Shown piece after piece: positions 6,836 through 15,026 of a stretch of 64,000 nt of DNA. Numbering within the stretch: position 1 is the first letter of the stretch; each line of letters begins with the position of its first letter. The stretch lies in NCBI RefSeq assembly GCF_027812955.1, contig NZ_JAPYZV010000003.1:310001-374000 (forward strand), written 5' to 3'. The notes below the pieces were generated by a model, which was not told where the DNA came from, did no database searches, and worked only from the letters and a program-made list of their open reading frames with translations. This DNA comes from Pedococcus sp. 5OH_020. GTDB taxonomy: Bacteria; Actinomycetota; Actinomycetes; Actinomycetales; Dermatophilaceae. Both the position numbers and the translations under genes were made by a program.

Positions 6836-8247
6836 GCCGCATCGCCCTGCCGCTGGGGTTGCTCGACGTTCCTCAGCAGCAGCCACGCTGCCGTGACACC
6901 GACCAGGAGGCCGGCGGCCATGATGGAGACGGCGGGGGACCGTCCCCACGCACTCCACAGAACGCCGAAGAGGAGGGAGGAGCCGAACCGGGACACGGCC
7001 ACGACGGTCTGCGCCGTCGCGATCCCGCTGGCGCGGATCGACTGCGGGACGAGAGTCGAGGCGAGTGCGGCGAGGACCCCGTCGGTGGAAGCGTAGAACG
7101 CCCCCAGCAGGAGAAGGCACGCGAGCGTCAGAGCGAAGCCACCCGTCGGCCGGGCGGCACAGAGGTAGGCACCGAGGAGGAGCAGGTGCCCACCGACCAT
7201 GACCTTGGCCCGTCCGACCCGGTCGGCGAGCCGCCCGCAGGGGACGGCCAGGCAGAGGTACGCCACGTTCGTGCCGACGAAGAGCAGTGGGAACCACCTC
7301 TCGGCGAAGTCGTCCCGTTGTTGCAGCGAGAGGTAGAGGAACCCGTCACTGATGGTGAGCAGGCCGAGGACTGCCGCGGCGGCCACTACCCGAGCGAACC
7401 GGGGCTCCGCGAGCGTGCGCCACGACGGTCTGGGCGCTCTGGTGGCCACGGGACCGGCCGGACCGGTGGCGACCGTGGTGTCCGGTCGGCTGGCCGTCAG
7501 GTTGCCCGGCCGAGTGGCCGTCGCGTCGCCCGGCCGAGTGGCCGTCGCGTCGCCCGCGGGTCCCTCGCCAGCCGCGGTGACCGCCGTGCGGCGCGGACGC
7601 ACGTCGGGCACCATGAGCCCGAGGAGCGCGAGCCCCAACAGGGCTGCCGCGAGTGAGGCCACGAAGACGCCTCGGTAGTCGCCCGGGACGAGCCACAGGA
7701 TGGAGAACGCCAGCAGGGGGCCGACTGCCGCTCCCGTGGTGTCCAGCGCTCGGTGGACACCGAAGGCTCGACCTCTGGACTCGGGCGGCGTCGCGGTGGC
7801 GATGATGGCGTCGCGGGGGGCGGTCCGCAGCCCCTTGCCGAGGCGGTCGAGCGTGATGACGGCGGTCACCGCCGTGAGGCCGTTGGCCGGAAGCAGCAGC
7901 GCCTTCGTCACGGCCGACAGCGCGTAGCCCGCGAAGGCCACCCACTTGGGCCGGTCGGCCCGGTCGGACAGCCAGCCTCCGAGGATGCGGACGAGGGCGC
8001 TGACTCCCTGGTAGAGGCCGTCCACGAAGCCGTACGCGAGGGGCGAGAGACCCAGTACCGCGGTCAGGTACAGCGGCAGGACGGCGGAGACCGACTCCGA
8101 CGACACGTCGGTGAGCAGGCTCACCAGTCCGAGCAGCAGGACGGTGGAGCCCACGCCGCGACGGGCCGCGGGCGCGGCTGGGGCCCGCGCCGGGCCGGCA
8201 AGCTCCCGTGGGCGGTCGCTGAGATACACGCGCGCCCCCTCGGCCAC
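6832..8247 (-). CDS. MFS transporter
   Basis: A 471-residue protein with about 12 predicted membrane segments in two halves. It carries an MFS loop motif GGWLSDRADRPKW after segment 2 and GRLADRVGRAKVM in the matching place of the second half. The central cytoplasmic loop is stretched by a low-complexity insert (TATRPGD repeats around residues 230-260) encoded by a perfect tandem duplication. It resembles drug or metabolite exporters and substrate is unknown. It is the first gene of a pair with the propeller protein, with a 4-base overlap. Confidence 0.85.
   Translation of the reverse strand: MAEGARVYLSDRPRELAGPARAPAAPAARRGVGSTVLLLGLVSLLTDVSSESVSAVLPLYLTAVLGLSPLAYGFVDGLYQGVSALVRILGGWLSDRADRPKWVAFAGYALSAVTKALLLPANGLTAVTAVITLDRLGKGLRTAPRDAIIATATPPESRGRAFGVHRALDTTGAAVGPLLAFSILWLVPGDYRGVFVASLAAALLGLALLGLMVPDVRPRRTAVTAAGEGPAGDATATRPGDATATRPGNLTASRPDTTVATGPAGPVATRAPRPSWRTLAEPRFARVVAAAAVLGLLTISDGFLYLSLQQRDDFAERWFPLLFVGTNVAYLCLAVPCGRLADRVGRAKVMVGGHLLLLGAYLCAARPTGGFALTLACLLLLGAFYASTDGVLAALASTLVPQSIRASGIATAQTVVAVSRFGSSLLFGVLWSAWGRSPAVSIMAAGLLVGVTAAWLLLRNVEQPQRQGDAA
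7504..7551. repeat. Perfect 24-bp tandem duplication inside the MFS gene
   Basis: Two identical 24-bp units (7504-7527 and 7528-7551), with a partial third, lie in the central loop of the MFS gene. Each unit adds eight residues (RPGDATAT), so copy-number change would keep the frame. Confidence 0.9.
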
Positions 8248-8367
8248 GGTCGTCCCGTCCGGTCAGCGCAAGTTTAGGGACCGGGCGTCCGGGCCGTGAC
8301 CCATTCGGGGGATCCGCAGGTGCCGCTCACGGCATGGCGACGTCCCCGGACGGCCAGGGTCGCCGGG

Positions 8368-9681
8368 TCAGCCGGTGGCGGTGAGCTGCTCGGCCGCCGC
8401 CAGCAGGACGCACGTTGCCACCGCTTCCATCGCCTCGCTGACCTCGGCCAGCTTCGGGAACGTGGGGGCAAGCCGGATGTTGCGGTCCCGCGGGTCGTCA
8501 CCGTACGGGAACGACGAGCCTGCCGGCGTGAGCGCGATGCCGGCCTCCTTGGCGAGCTGGACGACGCGCGACGCCGTGCCGTCCTGGACGTCGAGGCTCA
8601 CGAAGTAGCCGCCCGTCGGACGGGTCCAGGTCGCCACGCCGAGCCCCTCGAGGCGCTGGGTGAGGATGCGGTCCACCTCGGCGAACTTCGGGGCGATGAT
8701 CTCGCGGTGCCGCGTCATGTGGGTCCGCACGCCCTGCGCGTCCTTGAAGAACTGGGCGTGGCGCAGCTGGTTCACCTTGTCGGGGCCGATCGCGCCCTTG
8801 CCGAGGTGGCCGGTGTACCACCTCACGTTGTCCGCCGACGCGGCGAGGAACGCCACCCCGGCACCCGCGAAGGTGATCTTCGAGGTCGAGGCGAACATCA
8901 CCGGCCGGTGGGGGTGGCCGGCGGCCGCCGCAAGGGTCAGGATGTCCGCGGACTTGGCCTCGTCCTCGGTGAGGTGGTGGAAGGCGTACGCGTTGTCCCA
9001 GAAGATCTTGAAGTCGGGTGCGGCGGTCTCCATCGACGCGAGCCGGGCTGCGACCTCCTGGGAGGCGACCGCGCCGCTGGGGTTGGCGTAGGTCGGAACC
9101 ACCCACATGCCCTTGATGGTCCGGTCGGAGGCCGCGAGCCGAGCGACGGCCTCTGCATCCGGGCCGTCCTGGTGCATGGGGACCGTGACCATGTCGATCC
9201 CGAACCAGCTGAGCAGGGTGAAGTGGCGGTCGTAGCCCGGGACCGGGCAGATGAAGGTGACCTTCTCCTCCTGGCTCCAGGGGCGCTCGCTGTCGACGCC
9301 GCCGTGGAGCCAGAGGTCGACGAGGACCTCGCGCATCATGACGAGGCTGGAGTTGCCTCCGGCGACAACCTGCTCGGGCTCGACCCACAGCAGCTCGGCG
9401 AACATCTCGCGCAGCTCCCGGATGCCCTCCAGGCCGCCGTAGTTCCGGGTGTCGGTCCCGGTGGCGTCCTTGACGCCGGTCGGCAGGCCGAGCAGGTCGT
9501 TGGACAGGTCCAGCTGGTCCGTCGCAGGCTTTCCCCGGGTGAGATCCAGCGACAGTCCCCGGTCCTTCAGCGCGGCATACGCCTCCTGCTGCTCCCGCGC
9601 GAAGGCCTGGAGCTCCTGCGCTGAGCGAGCGGTCAGGGTAGCGGGCGTGGTGGTGGCGGTCTGCTCGGTCACGTGCTCCAT
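8368..9681 (-). CDS. PLP-dependent aminotransferase, Rv3722c/aspartate aminotransferase type
   Basis: A 437-residue fold-type I aminotransferase. The SLDLTRGKPATDQLDLS start, the YGGLEGIRELRE segment, PTYANPSGA, WDNAYAFHHL and STSKITFAGAG (Schiff-base lysine) match the actinobacterial subgroup that includes Mycobacterium tuberculosis Rv3722c, reported as the main aspartate aminotransferase there. It would link aspartate and 2-oxoglutarate to glutamate and oxaloacetate. Older annotation calls this group MocR-like, but no DNA-binding domain is present. ATG at 9681 is used; a GTG nine bases further in is an alternative. It stands alone, monocistronic on the minus strand. Confidence 0.88.
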   Translation of the reverse strand: MEHVTEQTATTTPATLTARSAQELQAFAREQQEAYAALKDRGLSLDLTRGKPATDQLDLSNDLLGLPTGVKDATGTDTRNYGGLEGIRELREMFAELLWVEPEQVVAGGNSSLVMMREVLVDLWLHGGVDSERPWSQEEKVTFICPVPGYDRHFTLLSWFGIDMVTVPMHQDGPDAEAVARLAASDRTIKGMWVVPTYANPSGAVASQEVAARLASMETAAPDFKIFWDNAYAFHHLTEDEAKSADILTLAAAAGHPHRPVMFASTSKITFAGAGVAFLAASADNVRWYTGHLGKGAIGPDKVNQLRHAQFFKDAQGVRTHMTRHREIIAPKFAEVDRILTQRLEGLGVATWTRPTGGYFVSLDVQDGTASRVVQLAKEAGIALTPAGSSFPYGDDPRDRNIRLAPTFPKLAEVSEAMEAVATCVLLAAAEQLTATG

Positions 9682-9743
9682 GCTCCCATTGCGCAGGTAT
9701 GCCGCGTACCCCCGTCCGAAGCCCGGTCACCGCCCCCTGCTTT

Positions 9744-9842
9744 CCGAAGTCTGGGACTTCGGGAGGACACGCCGACGAAACTTCCGAAGTCTGGGACTTC
9801 GGGAGGACACGCCGACGAAACTTCCGAAGTCTCAGACTTCGG
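9744..9842. repeat. 99-bp triple-palindrome element, copy 1
   Basis: Three 19-bp palindromes of the form CCGAAGTC-NNN-GACTTCGG lie at 9744-9762, 9784-9802 and 9824-9842. They are separated by two identical 21-bp spacers (GAGGACACGCCGACGAAACTT plus nothing else), giving a strict 40-bp period. The element is upstream of the aminotransferase gene and before tRNA-Trp. A second 99-bp copy in inverted orientation is at 28357-28455. No ORF is needed to explain it. Confidence 0.95.
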
Positions 9843-9907
9843 CGAGCGGGAGCGTCGGCGCCAGGCCCGGGCTCCGCGCGAGTTCGCGTTGAGCGCCACG
9901 CCTCACG

Positions 9908-9913
9908 TATGCT
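9908..9913 (+). promoter_or_regulatory. Candidate -10 for tRNA-Trp/secE
   Basis: TATGCT, identical to the proposed rpoB -10, lies 83 bp before tRNA-Trp. No good -35 is seen at 16-18 bp. TTGACT at 9924 is a second -35-like hexamer without a clear -10. One of these probably drives tRNA-Trp, secE and nusG. Confidence 0.3.
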
Positions 9914-9995
9914 TCTTCCTCGGTTGACTTTGGCCATGCTTCTGGCGTGCCCGAAATCGGCCGGCGGAACATCTTGCCCCGGCGGGGAGTTCCGT

Positions 9996-10068
9996 AGGGC
10001 AGTGGCTCAATTGGTAGAGCACCGGTCTCCAAAACCGGCGGTTGGGGGTTCGAGTCCCTCCTGCCCTG
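9996..10068 (+). tRNA. tRNA-Trp(CCA)
   Basis: Cloverleaf with a perfect acceptor AGGGCAG/CTGCCCT, D stem GCTC/GAGC, anticodon loop CTCCAAA (anticodon CCA), T stem closed around TTCGAGT, and discriminator G. CCA is not encoded. It lies immediately before secE, the usual actinobacterial arrangement. Confidence 0.96.
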
Positions 10069-10128
10069 CGTTGCAGGACGTGCAGCCGACCCGGCCGCAC
10101 GGCATACATCGGTGAAAGCAGAGGCATC

Positions 10129-10401
10129 GTGACGAACGTGAGCGCGGACACCCGCGGCTCTGGTCGCACCAGCCGCAAGGGCGACAATCGCGGCAACCCC
10201 GTCGCGCGCTTCTTCGGGTCGTTGTCACTGTTCGTGAGCCAGATCCTGGACGAGCTGCGCAAGGTCGTGCGGCCGACGCGCTCGGAGCTGGTCAACTACA
10301 CGATCGTCGTCATCGTGTTCGTGACGTTCGTGATGGCGTTCGTGTCGGCTGTCGACTTCGGCTTCACGAAGCTCGTCCTGTGGGTCTTCGGCGGCCGGTA
10401 G
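10129..10401 (+). CDS. secE: Preprotein translocase subunit SecE
   Basis: A 90-residue protein with one C-terminal membrane segment (YTIVVIVFVTFVMAFVSAVDF) preceded by the amphipathic SecE motif LDELRKVVRPTRSELVNY. SecE clamps SecY in the SecYEG channel. GTG at 10129 is chosen because upstream in-frame codons run into tRNA-Trp. nusG follows after 71 bp, and secE-nusG-rplK-rplA is the conserved order. Confidence 0.95.
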   Translation: MTNVSADTRGSGRTSRKGDNRGNPVARFFGSLSLFVSQILDELRKVVRPTRSELVNYTIVVIVFVTFVMAFVSAVDFGFTKLVLWVFGGR

Positions 10402-10472
10402 GCCCACCCGCACTTCGCCGCACCGACCGGGCTCGCGCCCGGTCCGAATACCAGAGGAAGTAGGTCATCAGC

Positions 10473-11366
10473 GTGTCCGACCAGTGGACCACCGACAACG
10501 TGTCGCAGGCCGAGGTCGCCGACGGCGCCACCGCGGAGCCCGACGAGCTCGACGGCGCCACCGCGGAGCCCGACGAGCGTCCCGCCGCGGAGGACTCCTC
10601 CGAGGCGGAGTCTGTCGACGACTCGCTCGACCCGCGCAGTCCGGACGGTGCCCAGGGTGCCGAGGGTGCCGAGGGTGCCCAGGGTGCAGAGCCTGCCGAC
10701 ACCGCAGACGCCGCCGACGAGAAGGTGGCGCAGGAGGGCGACGACGCCCCGGCCAAGGACCCGGTCAAGGAGTTCAAGGACGCCCTCGCGAGCCAGTTCG
10801 GCGACTGGTATGTCGTGCACTCCTACGCGGGCTACGAGAACCGCGTGAAGGCGAACCTCGAGAACCGCACGACCTCCCTCAACATGGAGGACTACATCTT
10901 CCAGGCCGAGGTGCCGATGGAAGAGGTCACCGAGATCAAGAACGGCCAGAAGAAGCTCGTACGCCGCGTGCGGATGCCCGGATACGTGCTCGTCCGCATG
11001 GACCTGACGGACGAGTCGTGGGGCGCCGTACGGCATACCCCCGGCGTCACCGGGTTCGTCGGCAACGCGCACCAGCCGGTGCCCCTCAGCCTGGACGAGG
11101 TCTTCACCATGCTCGCTCCGGCCGACCTGGAGAGCCCGGCCACGGCGGGTGCCAGGAGCGGCGGCGGCGCCGGCAAGCCCAAGGACGTCGCGGTCGTCGA
11201 CTTCGAGGTCGGCGAGTCGGTCACCGTCATGGAGGGGCCCTTCGAGACCCTTCCCGCCACGATCTCCGAGATCAACCCCGACACCCAGAAGCTCAAGGTG
11301 CTCGTCTCGATCTTCGGCCGGGAGACTCCGGTCGAGCTGTCGTTCAACCAGGTCGCCAAGATCTGA
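10473..11366 (+). CDS. nusG: Transcription elongation/termination factor NusG
   Basis: A 297-residue protein starting at GTG behind AGAGGAAG. The NGN domain begins near residue 110 ([19 protein letters not shown]) and the KOW domain near 245 ([14 protein letters not shown]), ending in FNQVAKI. NusG binds the RNA polymerase clamp and links to Rho or ribosomes. The first 105 residues are an acidic low-complexity extension made of two tandem ATAEPDE blocks and a run of GAQ/GAE triplets. Actinobacterial NusG often has an acidic N-terminal tail, but here it is visibly repeat-expanded. Confidence 0.95.
   Translation: MSDQWTTDNVSQAEVADGATAEPDELDGATAEPDERPAAEDSSEAESVDDSLDPRSPDGAQGAEGAEGAQGAEPADTADAADEKVAQEGDDAPAKDPVKEFKDALASQFGDWYVVHSYAGYENRVKANLENRTTSLNMEDYIFQAEVPMEEVTEIKNGQKKLVRRVRMPGYVLVRMDLTDESWGAVRHTPGVTGFVGNAHQPVPLSLDEVFTMLAPADLESPATAGARSGGGAGKPKDVAVVDFEVGESVTVMEGPFETLPATISEINPDTQKLKVLVSIFGRETPVELSFNQVAKI
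10521..10691. repeat. Tandem repeats in the 5' part of nusG
   Basis: Two near-identical 30-bp units (10521-10550 and 10551-10580) are followed by five 9-bp units of type GGTGCC(C/G)AG at 10647-10691. Both keep frame and encode the acidic NusG extension. They look like slippage or duplication products. Confidence 0.9.
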
Positions 11367-11453
11367 CCGGACGGCCACGCCCCGCGGCACCCCGCGGGCT
11401 GCAACCGGGTCATCGCCCACGGCGTAGGCCCACCACCAGAGAAGGAACGAAGA

Positions 11454-11885
11454 ATGCCTCCCAAGAAGAAGGTCTCCGGCTTCATCAAGCTGCAGATCCA
11501 GGCCGGCGCGGCCACCCCGGCCCCGCCCGTCGGTCCGGCCCTCGGCCAGCACGGCGTCAACATCATGGAGTTCGTCAAGGCGTACAACGCTGCGACGGAG
11601 TCCCAGCGCGGCAACGTCATCCCGGTGGAGATCACGGTCTACGAGGACCGCTCCTTCACCTTCGTCACCAAGACCCCCCCGGCCGCCGAGCTGATCAAGA
11701 AGGCTGCCGGCGTCCCCAAGGGCTCCGGTGAGCCGCACAAGACCAAGGTTGCGAAGCTGACCGCCGACCAGGTACGCGAGATCGCCACCATGAAGATGGA
11801 GGACCTCAACGCCAACGACGTCGAGCAGGCGATGAAGATCATCGCCGGCACTGCTCGGTCGATGGGCGTCGAGACCCAGCTCTGA
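11454..11885 (+). CDS. rplK: 50S ribosomal protein L11
   Basis: A 143-residue protein with the proline-rich N-terminal domain [17 protein letters not shown], the thiostrepton and GTPase-centre region, and a C-terminal rRNA-binding domain ending VETQL. It binds 23S rRNA helices 43-44 with L10 at the stalk base. ATG follows a GAAGGAACGA-type ribosome binding site. It is separated from rplA by a strong hairpin. Confidence 0.97.
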   Translation: MPPKKKVSGFIKLQIQAGAATPAPPVGPALGQHGVNIMEFVKAYNAATESQRGNVIPVEITVYEDRSFTFVTKTPPAAELIKKAAGVPKGSGEPHKTKVAKLTADQVREIATMKMEDLNANDVEQAMKIIAGTARSMGVETQL

Positions 11886-11889
11886 CCTT

Positions 11890-11925
11890 CTGCCCGCGAC
11901 CGCCGATCCCGGCGGTCGCGGGCAG
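11890..11925 (+). terminator. Perfect 16-bp hairpin between rplK and rplA
   Basis: Bases 11890-11905 and 11910-11925 are exact complements around the loop ATCC. The hairpin starts 4 bp after the rplK stop. No T-run follows (next bases ACGGACGGG), so it may be an attenuator, an RNA-processing or stability structure, or a pause site rather than a full terminator. Confidence 0.7.
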
Positions 11926-12058
11926 ACGGACGGGATGCACCCCGTCCACCCGTCCTGACCTTCTGCGAGGAGCAGCAGCGATGGACACCCCTGTGGCAGG
12001 ACCAGCGCTGGTCCGACTGACCACAACTCCATTCACAGCATCGAAATCAGGAGCAGCA

Positions 12059-12778
12059 ATGAAGCGCAGCAAGGCTTACCGCGCAGGCGCCGAGAAGATC
12101 GAGGCCGGCAAGGTGTACGCCCCCTTGGAGGCCGTGCGCCTCGCCAAGGAGACGTCGACCACCAAGTACGACAGCACCGTCGAGGTCGCCCTGCGTCTCG
12201 GCGTGGACCCCCGCAAGGCCGACCAGATGGTCCGTGGCACTGTCAACCTGCCGCACGGCACGGGCAAGACGGCGCGCGTCCTGGTCTTCGCCACCGGCGA
12301 CCGCGCTGAGGCCGCCCGCGAGGCCGGTGCCGACTACGTCGGCTCCGACGACCTGCTCGAGAAGATCTCCGGCGGCTGGCTCGACTTCGACGCCGTCGTC
12401 GCCACGCCCGACATGATGGGCAAGGTCGGTCGCCTCGGCAAGGTGCTCGGGCCGCGCGGTCTCATGCCGAACCCGAAGACCGGCACTGTCACCATGGACA
12501 CGGCCAAGGCGGTCACCGACATCAAGGGCGGCAAGATCGAGTTCCGCGTCGACAAGCACGCGAACCTCCACTTCATCATCGGCAAGTCGTCCTTCGACGA
12601 GAAGTCCCTGGTGGAGAACTACGCCGTTGCCCTCGAGGAGGTCCTGCGTCTGAAGCCGTCGTCGTCCAAGGGCCGCTACATCGAGAAGGCCACGATGACC
12701 ACCACGATGGGCCCGGGCATCCCGCTGGACGCCAGCCGGACCCGCAACCTCCTCGCCGAGGAGGACGCCACGGCCTGA
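12059..12778 (+). CDS. rplA: 50S ribosomal protein L1
   Basis: A 239-residue protein with L1 hallmarks [32 protein letters not shown] and the C-terminal TMGPGIPLD segment. L1 forms the stalk at the E site and can repress its own mRNA. ATG at 12059 follows AGGAG. An in-frame ATG 78 bases upstream is rejected because L1 proteins start MKRSKAYR-like. It is the last ribosomal gene before the accessory block at 13129. Confidence 0.97.
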   Translation: MKRSKAYRAGAEKIEAGKVYAPLEAVRLAKETSTTKYDSTVEVALRLGVDPRKADQMVRGTVNLPHGTGKTARVLVFATGDRAEAAREAGADYVGSDDLLEKISGGWLDFDAVVATPDMMGKVGRLGKVLGPRGLMPNPKTGTVTMDTAKAVTDIKGGKIEFRVDKHANLHFIIGKSSFDEKSLVENYAVALEEVLRLKPSSSKGRYIEKATMTTTMGPGIPLDASRTRNLLAEEDATA

Positions 12779-12831
12779 TGGCCGTCCACAGAGGGCCGAC
12801 GGCTTGACGGCCGCACCCTGAGCCGGCCACA

Positions 12832-12867
12832 GCGGGCCTGTTCGCACCTCGGTGCGGACAGGCCCGC
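12832..12867 (+). terminator. Terminator hairpin after rplA
   Basis: A 16-bp stem (12832-12847 with 12852-12867, one G-U wobble) around loop CTCG, 53 bp after rplA. There is no T-run. It separates the secE-rplA unit from the next block. Confidence 0.7.
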
Positions 12868-13128
12868 CGCCGTGTGACCCGCCCCGGGATCCAGCTGCCG
12901 TAAGTGTGGCTGCGCCGGCTCGGCCCGACTCGGTTCCGGGTCCGGCCGGAGGACCGGAGCCGTGTGCCGGGGCGGCGTGGGCCGAGGACCTATATCAGGC
13001 ACCCGCGACATGTGGCCAGCTGCCATTCAAGGGTCGAATGCGGGGTGTTGGTCTGTCGGTTGCCCTTGTTAGCGTGCGGGCAGGTTCGGGAGCGTTCGGC
13101 TGCTCGACGTTGCGGGGAGGGGATTCGC
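12868..13128. other. Intergenic region before the accessory block
   Basis: No gene or clear promoter is seen. The only confident signal is a strong ribosome binding site, GGGGAGGGG, just before the ATG at 13129. The accessory block probably has its own promoter here, but I could not pick one with a matching -35 and -10. Confidence 0.5.
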
Positions 13129-13578
13129 ATGAGGCTGCACACAGCGGTGCTGGGGGTCGCAATGGCCGGACTTGGGCTGCTGGGGACGGCTGGTCAGGCC
13201 CAGGCCGTGGGCTGGGGCACCATCGTCTCGTCGCTGGGCAGCGGCTACGGGGACTTCTACAACGAGGGAAGCTCGTTCGCACGGACCAACGCGCACTACA
13301 AGGACAACAGGCCCGGAGGGGCTCCGGTCTACGTCCGGACGCGCTACCAGTTCTACTACCAGAACTGCTCGGCCATGGGGTGCAACCCGAGCTACACCCC
13401 CGGCACCAGCCGTACGACCTCCAGGACGACATCGGCCTCGTACGTGTACGCCTACACGCACAATGTCCTCGACTCGTTGTCGGACCGCGCCCGCGGGCAG
13501 ATCAACGTCTGTCAGGACGAGGCCTTCACCTACGACCCGTGCTCGGACACGACGGCATACCCGAGCTTCGCGTACTGA
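13129..13578 (+). CDS. Small secreted Tyr-rich protein of unknown function
   Basis: A 149-residue precursor. Residues 1-26 form a Sec signal peptide (MRLHTAVLGVAMAGLGLLG, cleavage after AQA-type motif). The mature part is rich in Tyr, Ser and Thr and holds four cysteines (NCSAMGCN, VCQDE, DPCSD) that could form two disulfides. A TSRTTSRTTSASY run lies mid-protein and the chain ends PSFAY. I recognise no family. It is followed 63 bp later by an ABC ATPase gene and two membrane-protein genes, so it may be the partner or cargo of that system; this is inference. Confidence 0.7.
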   Translation: MRLHTAVLGVAMAGLGLLGTAGQAQAVGWGTIVSSLGSGYGDFYNEGSSFARTNAHYKDNRPGGAPVYVRTRYQFYYQNCSAMGCNPSYTPGTSRTTSRTTSASYVYAYTHNVLDSLSDRARGQINVCQDEAFTYDPCSDTTAYPSFAY

Positions 13579-13641
13579 CCCCGGTAGGCAAGCCGGGGCA
13601 GGCCCTACGCGGGTCTCCCGGCGTGATGCGAAGGCACCGTC

Positions 13642-14340
13642 GTGAAGCTCACCGATGTCTGTTTCACCTATTCCCGAACGTCGCCCGAGGTCATCCATGA
13701 GGTATGCCTGACCATCGGACCGGGGACAACCGGTCTCCTCGGCACCAACGGGGCCGGGAAGACGACGCTCATCCGGCTGGCGCTGGGCGAGCTGACGCCC
13801 ACGTCCGGCACGATAACCCGGTCGAGTGAGCCGGGCCGGATTTCGCTCGGGTACTGCCCGCAGGACGCCAGGTTTCCTGACTCCTTCCGCGTCGAGGAGG
13901 TGTTCGACTACCTCGCGTGGCTGCGCCGGATCCCGGCGCGCGGCCGACGTGTCGCTGTCCGGGAGGCGCTGGCCACGGCTGGCCTCGAGCTCCGGGCGCG
14001 CGACCGGATGGGTCGACTGTCAGGGGGCATGGTGCGGCGCGTGGCGATCGCCCAGGCGTTCATGGGTGCTCCCTCCTTGGTCCTGCTCGACGAGCCCACC
14101 ACCGGCCTCGACCCCGAACAGCGGGTCCGTTGCCGTGAGCTGGTCCACGAGATGTCCCGTGATGCCAGCGTTATGCTGTCCAGCCACCTCATCGAGGACG
14201 TCGCGGCGCTGGCGAACCGCGTGCTCGTCGTCGACGACGGACGCGTGGTCCGCGATCTGCGTCGCAGGGAGCTCGACACGCTGGACAGCCGGGGGCTGGA
14301 GCGGGAGTTCCTCCGGTCTGTGACAGGCGGCAGTCGATGA
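13642..14340 (+). CDS. ABC transporter ATP-binding protein
   Basis: A 232-residue ATPase with Walker A GTNGAGKT at 34-41, Q-loop YCPQDARF, signature LSGGMVRRV, Walker B LVLLDEPTTGLD and switch His in SSHLIEDV. The pattern is that of ABC-2/BcrA-type exporter ATPases. GTG start. Its stop overlaps the ATGA start of the following membrane protein by 4 bases, so they are coupled. Likely acts at the inner face of the membrane with the two membrane proteins downstream. Transported substrate is unknown. Confidence 0.88.
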   Translation: MKLTDVCFTYSRTSPEVIHEVCLTIGPGTTGLLGTNGAGKTTLIRLALGELTPTSGTITRSSEPGRISLGYCPQDARFPDSFRVEEVFDYLAWLRRIPARGRRVAVREALATAGLELRARDRMGRLSGGMVRRVAIAQAFMGAPSLVLLDEPTTGLDPEQRVRCRELVHEMSRDASVMLSSHLIEDVAALANRVLVVDDGRVVRDLRRRELDTLDSRGLEREFLRSVTGGSR

Positions 14341-15026
14341 CGCGTGGCCTACTCCTGCGGTCCTGGAGGACCGCGGGGTATCTCGGCGTCAGCCTGGCTG
14401 TCATGGGGTTCACCCTGCTGGCACGGGGCGCGCCCTGGCGGGGGGAGTGGGCCTGGACCTTCGACTGGGTGGCCGGCTCCTCGATTCTCTCTGGTCCGCT
14501 CTTCGCTGGCATGGCCGCGTACGAGACGGCGCACGACCGCCCGTTCGACAGGGGAGTGGCAGGACCCACCGCTGCGCGAAAGGCCGTGGCAGCTCTGGCG
14601 CCGCTGACCGGCCCTGCCGCTGCGGTCCTGTCCGCCTATGCCGGGGCCATCGTCGTGGCTGGTGGCGTGTCGTGGGGACAGCGGCCCACGGACCGTATGA
14701 ACCCCACAATGCTACTTCTCGGCGGTCTCGTCCTCGCCGTCTTCGGGCTCGCGGGTACCGCGGTCGGGCAAGTCCTTGCGCCGATACCGGCGGCGCTGTG
14801 CGCCTGGTTGGGCGGGCTCGCGGTCACGCTCGGCTCAGCGGCTGTGGGCGTGCCCCACCTCTTCCGGATCGGCGCCGCCACGGGGAGCCTGGCAGGGCTC
14901 GGCCTGCGCCCCAGCGTCGTGGTCGCCTACTGCCTCGTCTACCTCTTGGCGGTAGCGGTGCTGTATGCCGTCGTGAGGCGAGTGTGGCTCAGCAGGCGCG
15001 GTCGTTACGCCAGCGTCGCCCTGTAG
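14337..15026 (+). CDS. ABC permease-like membrane protein, N-terminal part before an in-frame TAG
   Basis: A 229-residue reading frame with about six hydrophobic segments (for example GYLGVSLAVMGFTLLA, LLGGLVLAVFGLAGTAVGQV, YCLVYLLAVAVLYAVV), starting by ATGA overlap with the ATPase gene. It ends RRGRYASVAL followed by TAG at 15024-15026. The same frame stays open after the TAG and continues as a hydrophobic helix plus a soluble domain, so this is probably the first half of one longer permease interrupted by a nonsense codon. The truncated form may or may not be functional. Confidence 0.7.
   Translation: MTRGLLLRSWRTAGYLGVSLAVMGFTLLARGAPWRGEWAWTFDWVAGSSILSGPLFAGMAAYETAHDRPFDRGVAGPTAARKAVAALAPLTGPAAAVLSAYAGAIVVAGGVSWGQRPTDRMNPTMLLLGGLVLAVFGLAGTAVGQVLAPIPAALCAWLGGLAVTLGSAAVGVPHLFRIGAATGSLAGLGLRPSVVVAYCLVYLLAVAVLYAVVRRVWLSRRGRYASVAL

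Noticed and set aside
9744-9842. Possible small CRISPR array (three repeats, two spacers of 21 bp)
   Set aside because: The spacers within each copy are identical or nearly so, the repeats are full palindromes of 19 bp, and no cas genes are nearby. It is a tandem palindrome element.
10042-10128. N-terminal extension of SecE from an upstream in-frame start
   Set aside because: The extension would be encoded by tRNA-Trp sequence. The GTG at 10129 gives the normal length.
13129-13578. Lactococcin 972-type bacteriocin
   Set aside because: The small secreted protein near an ABC ATPase suggested it, but the mature sequence is longer, has four cysteines and lacks the Gly/Trp pattern I associate with that family.
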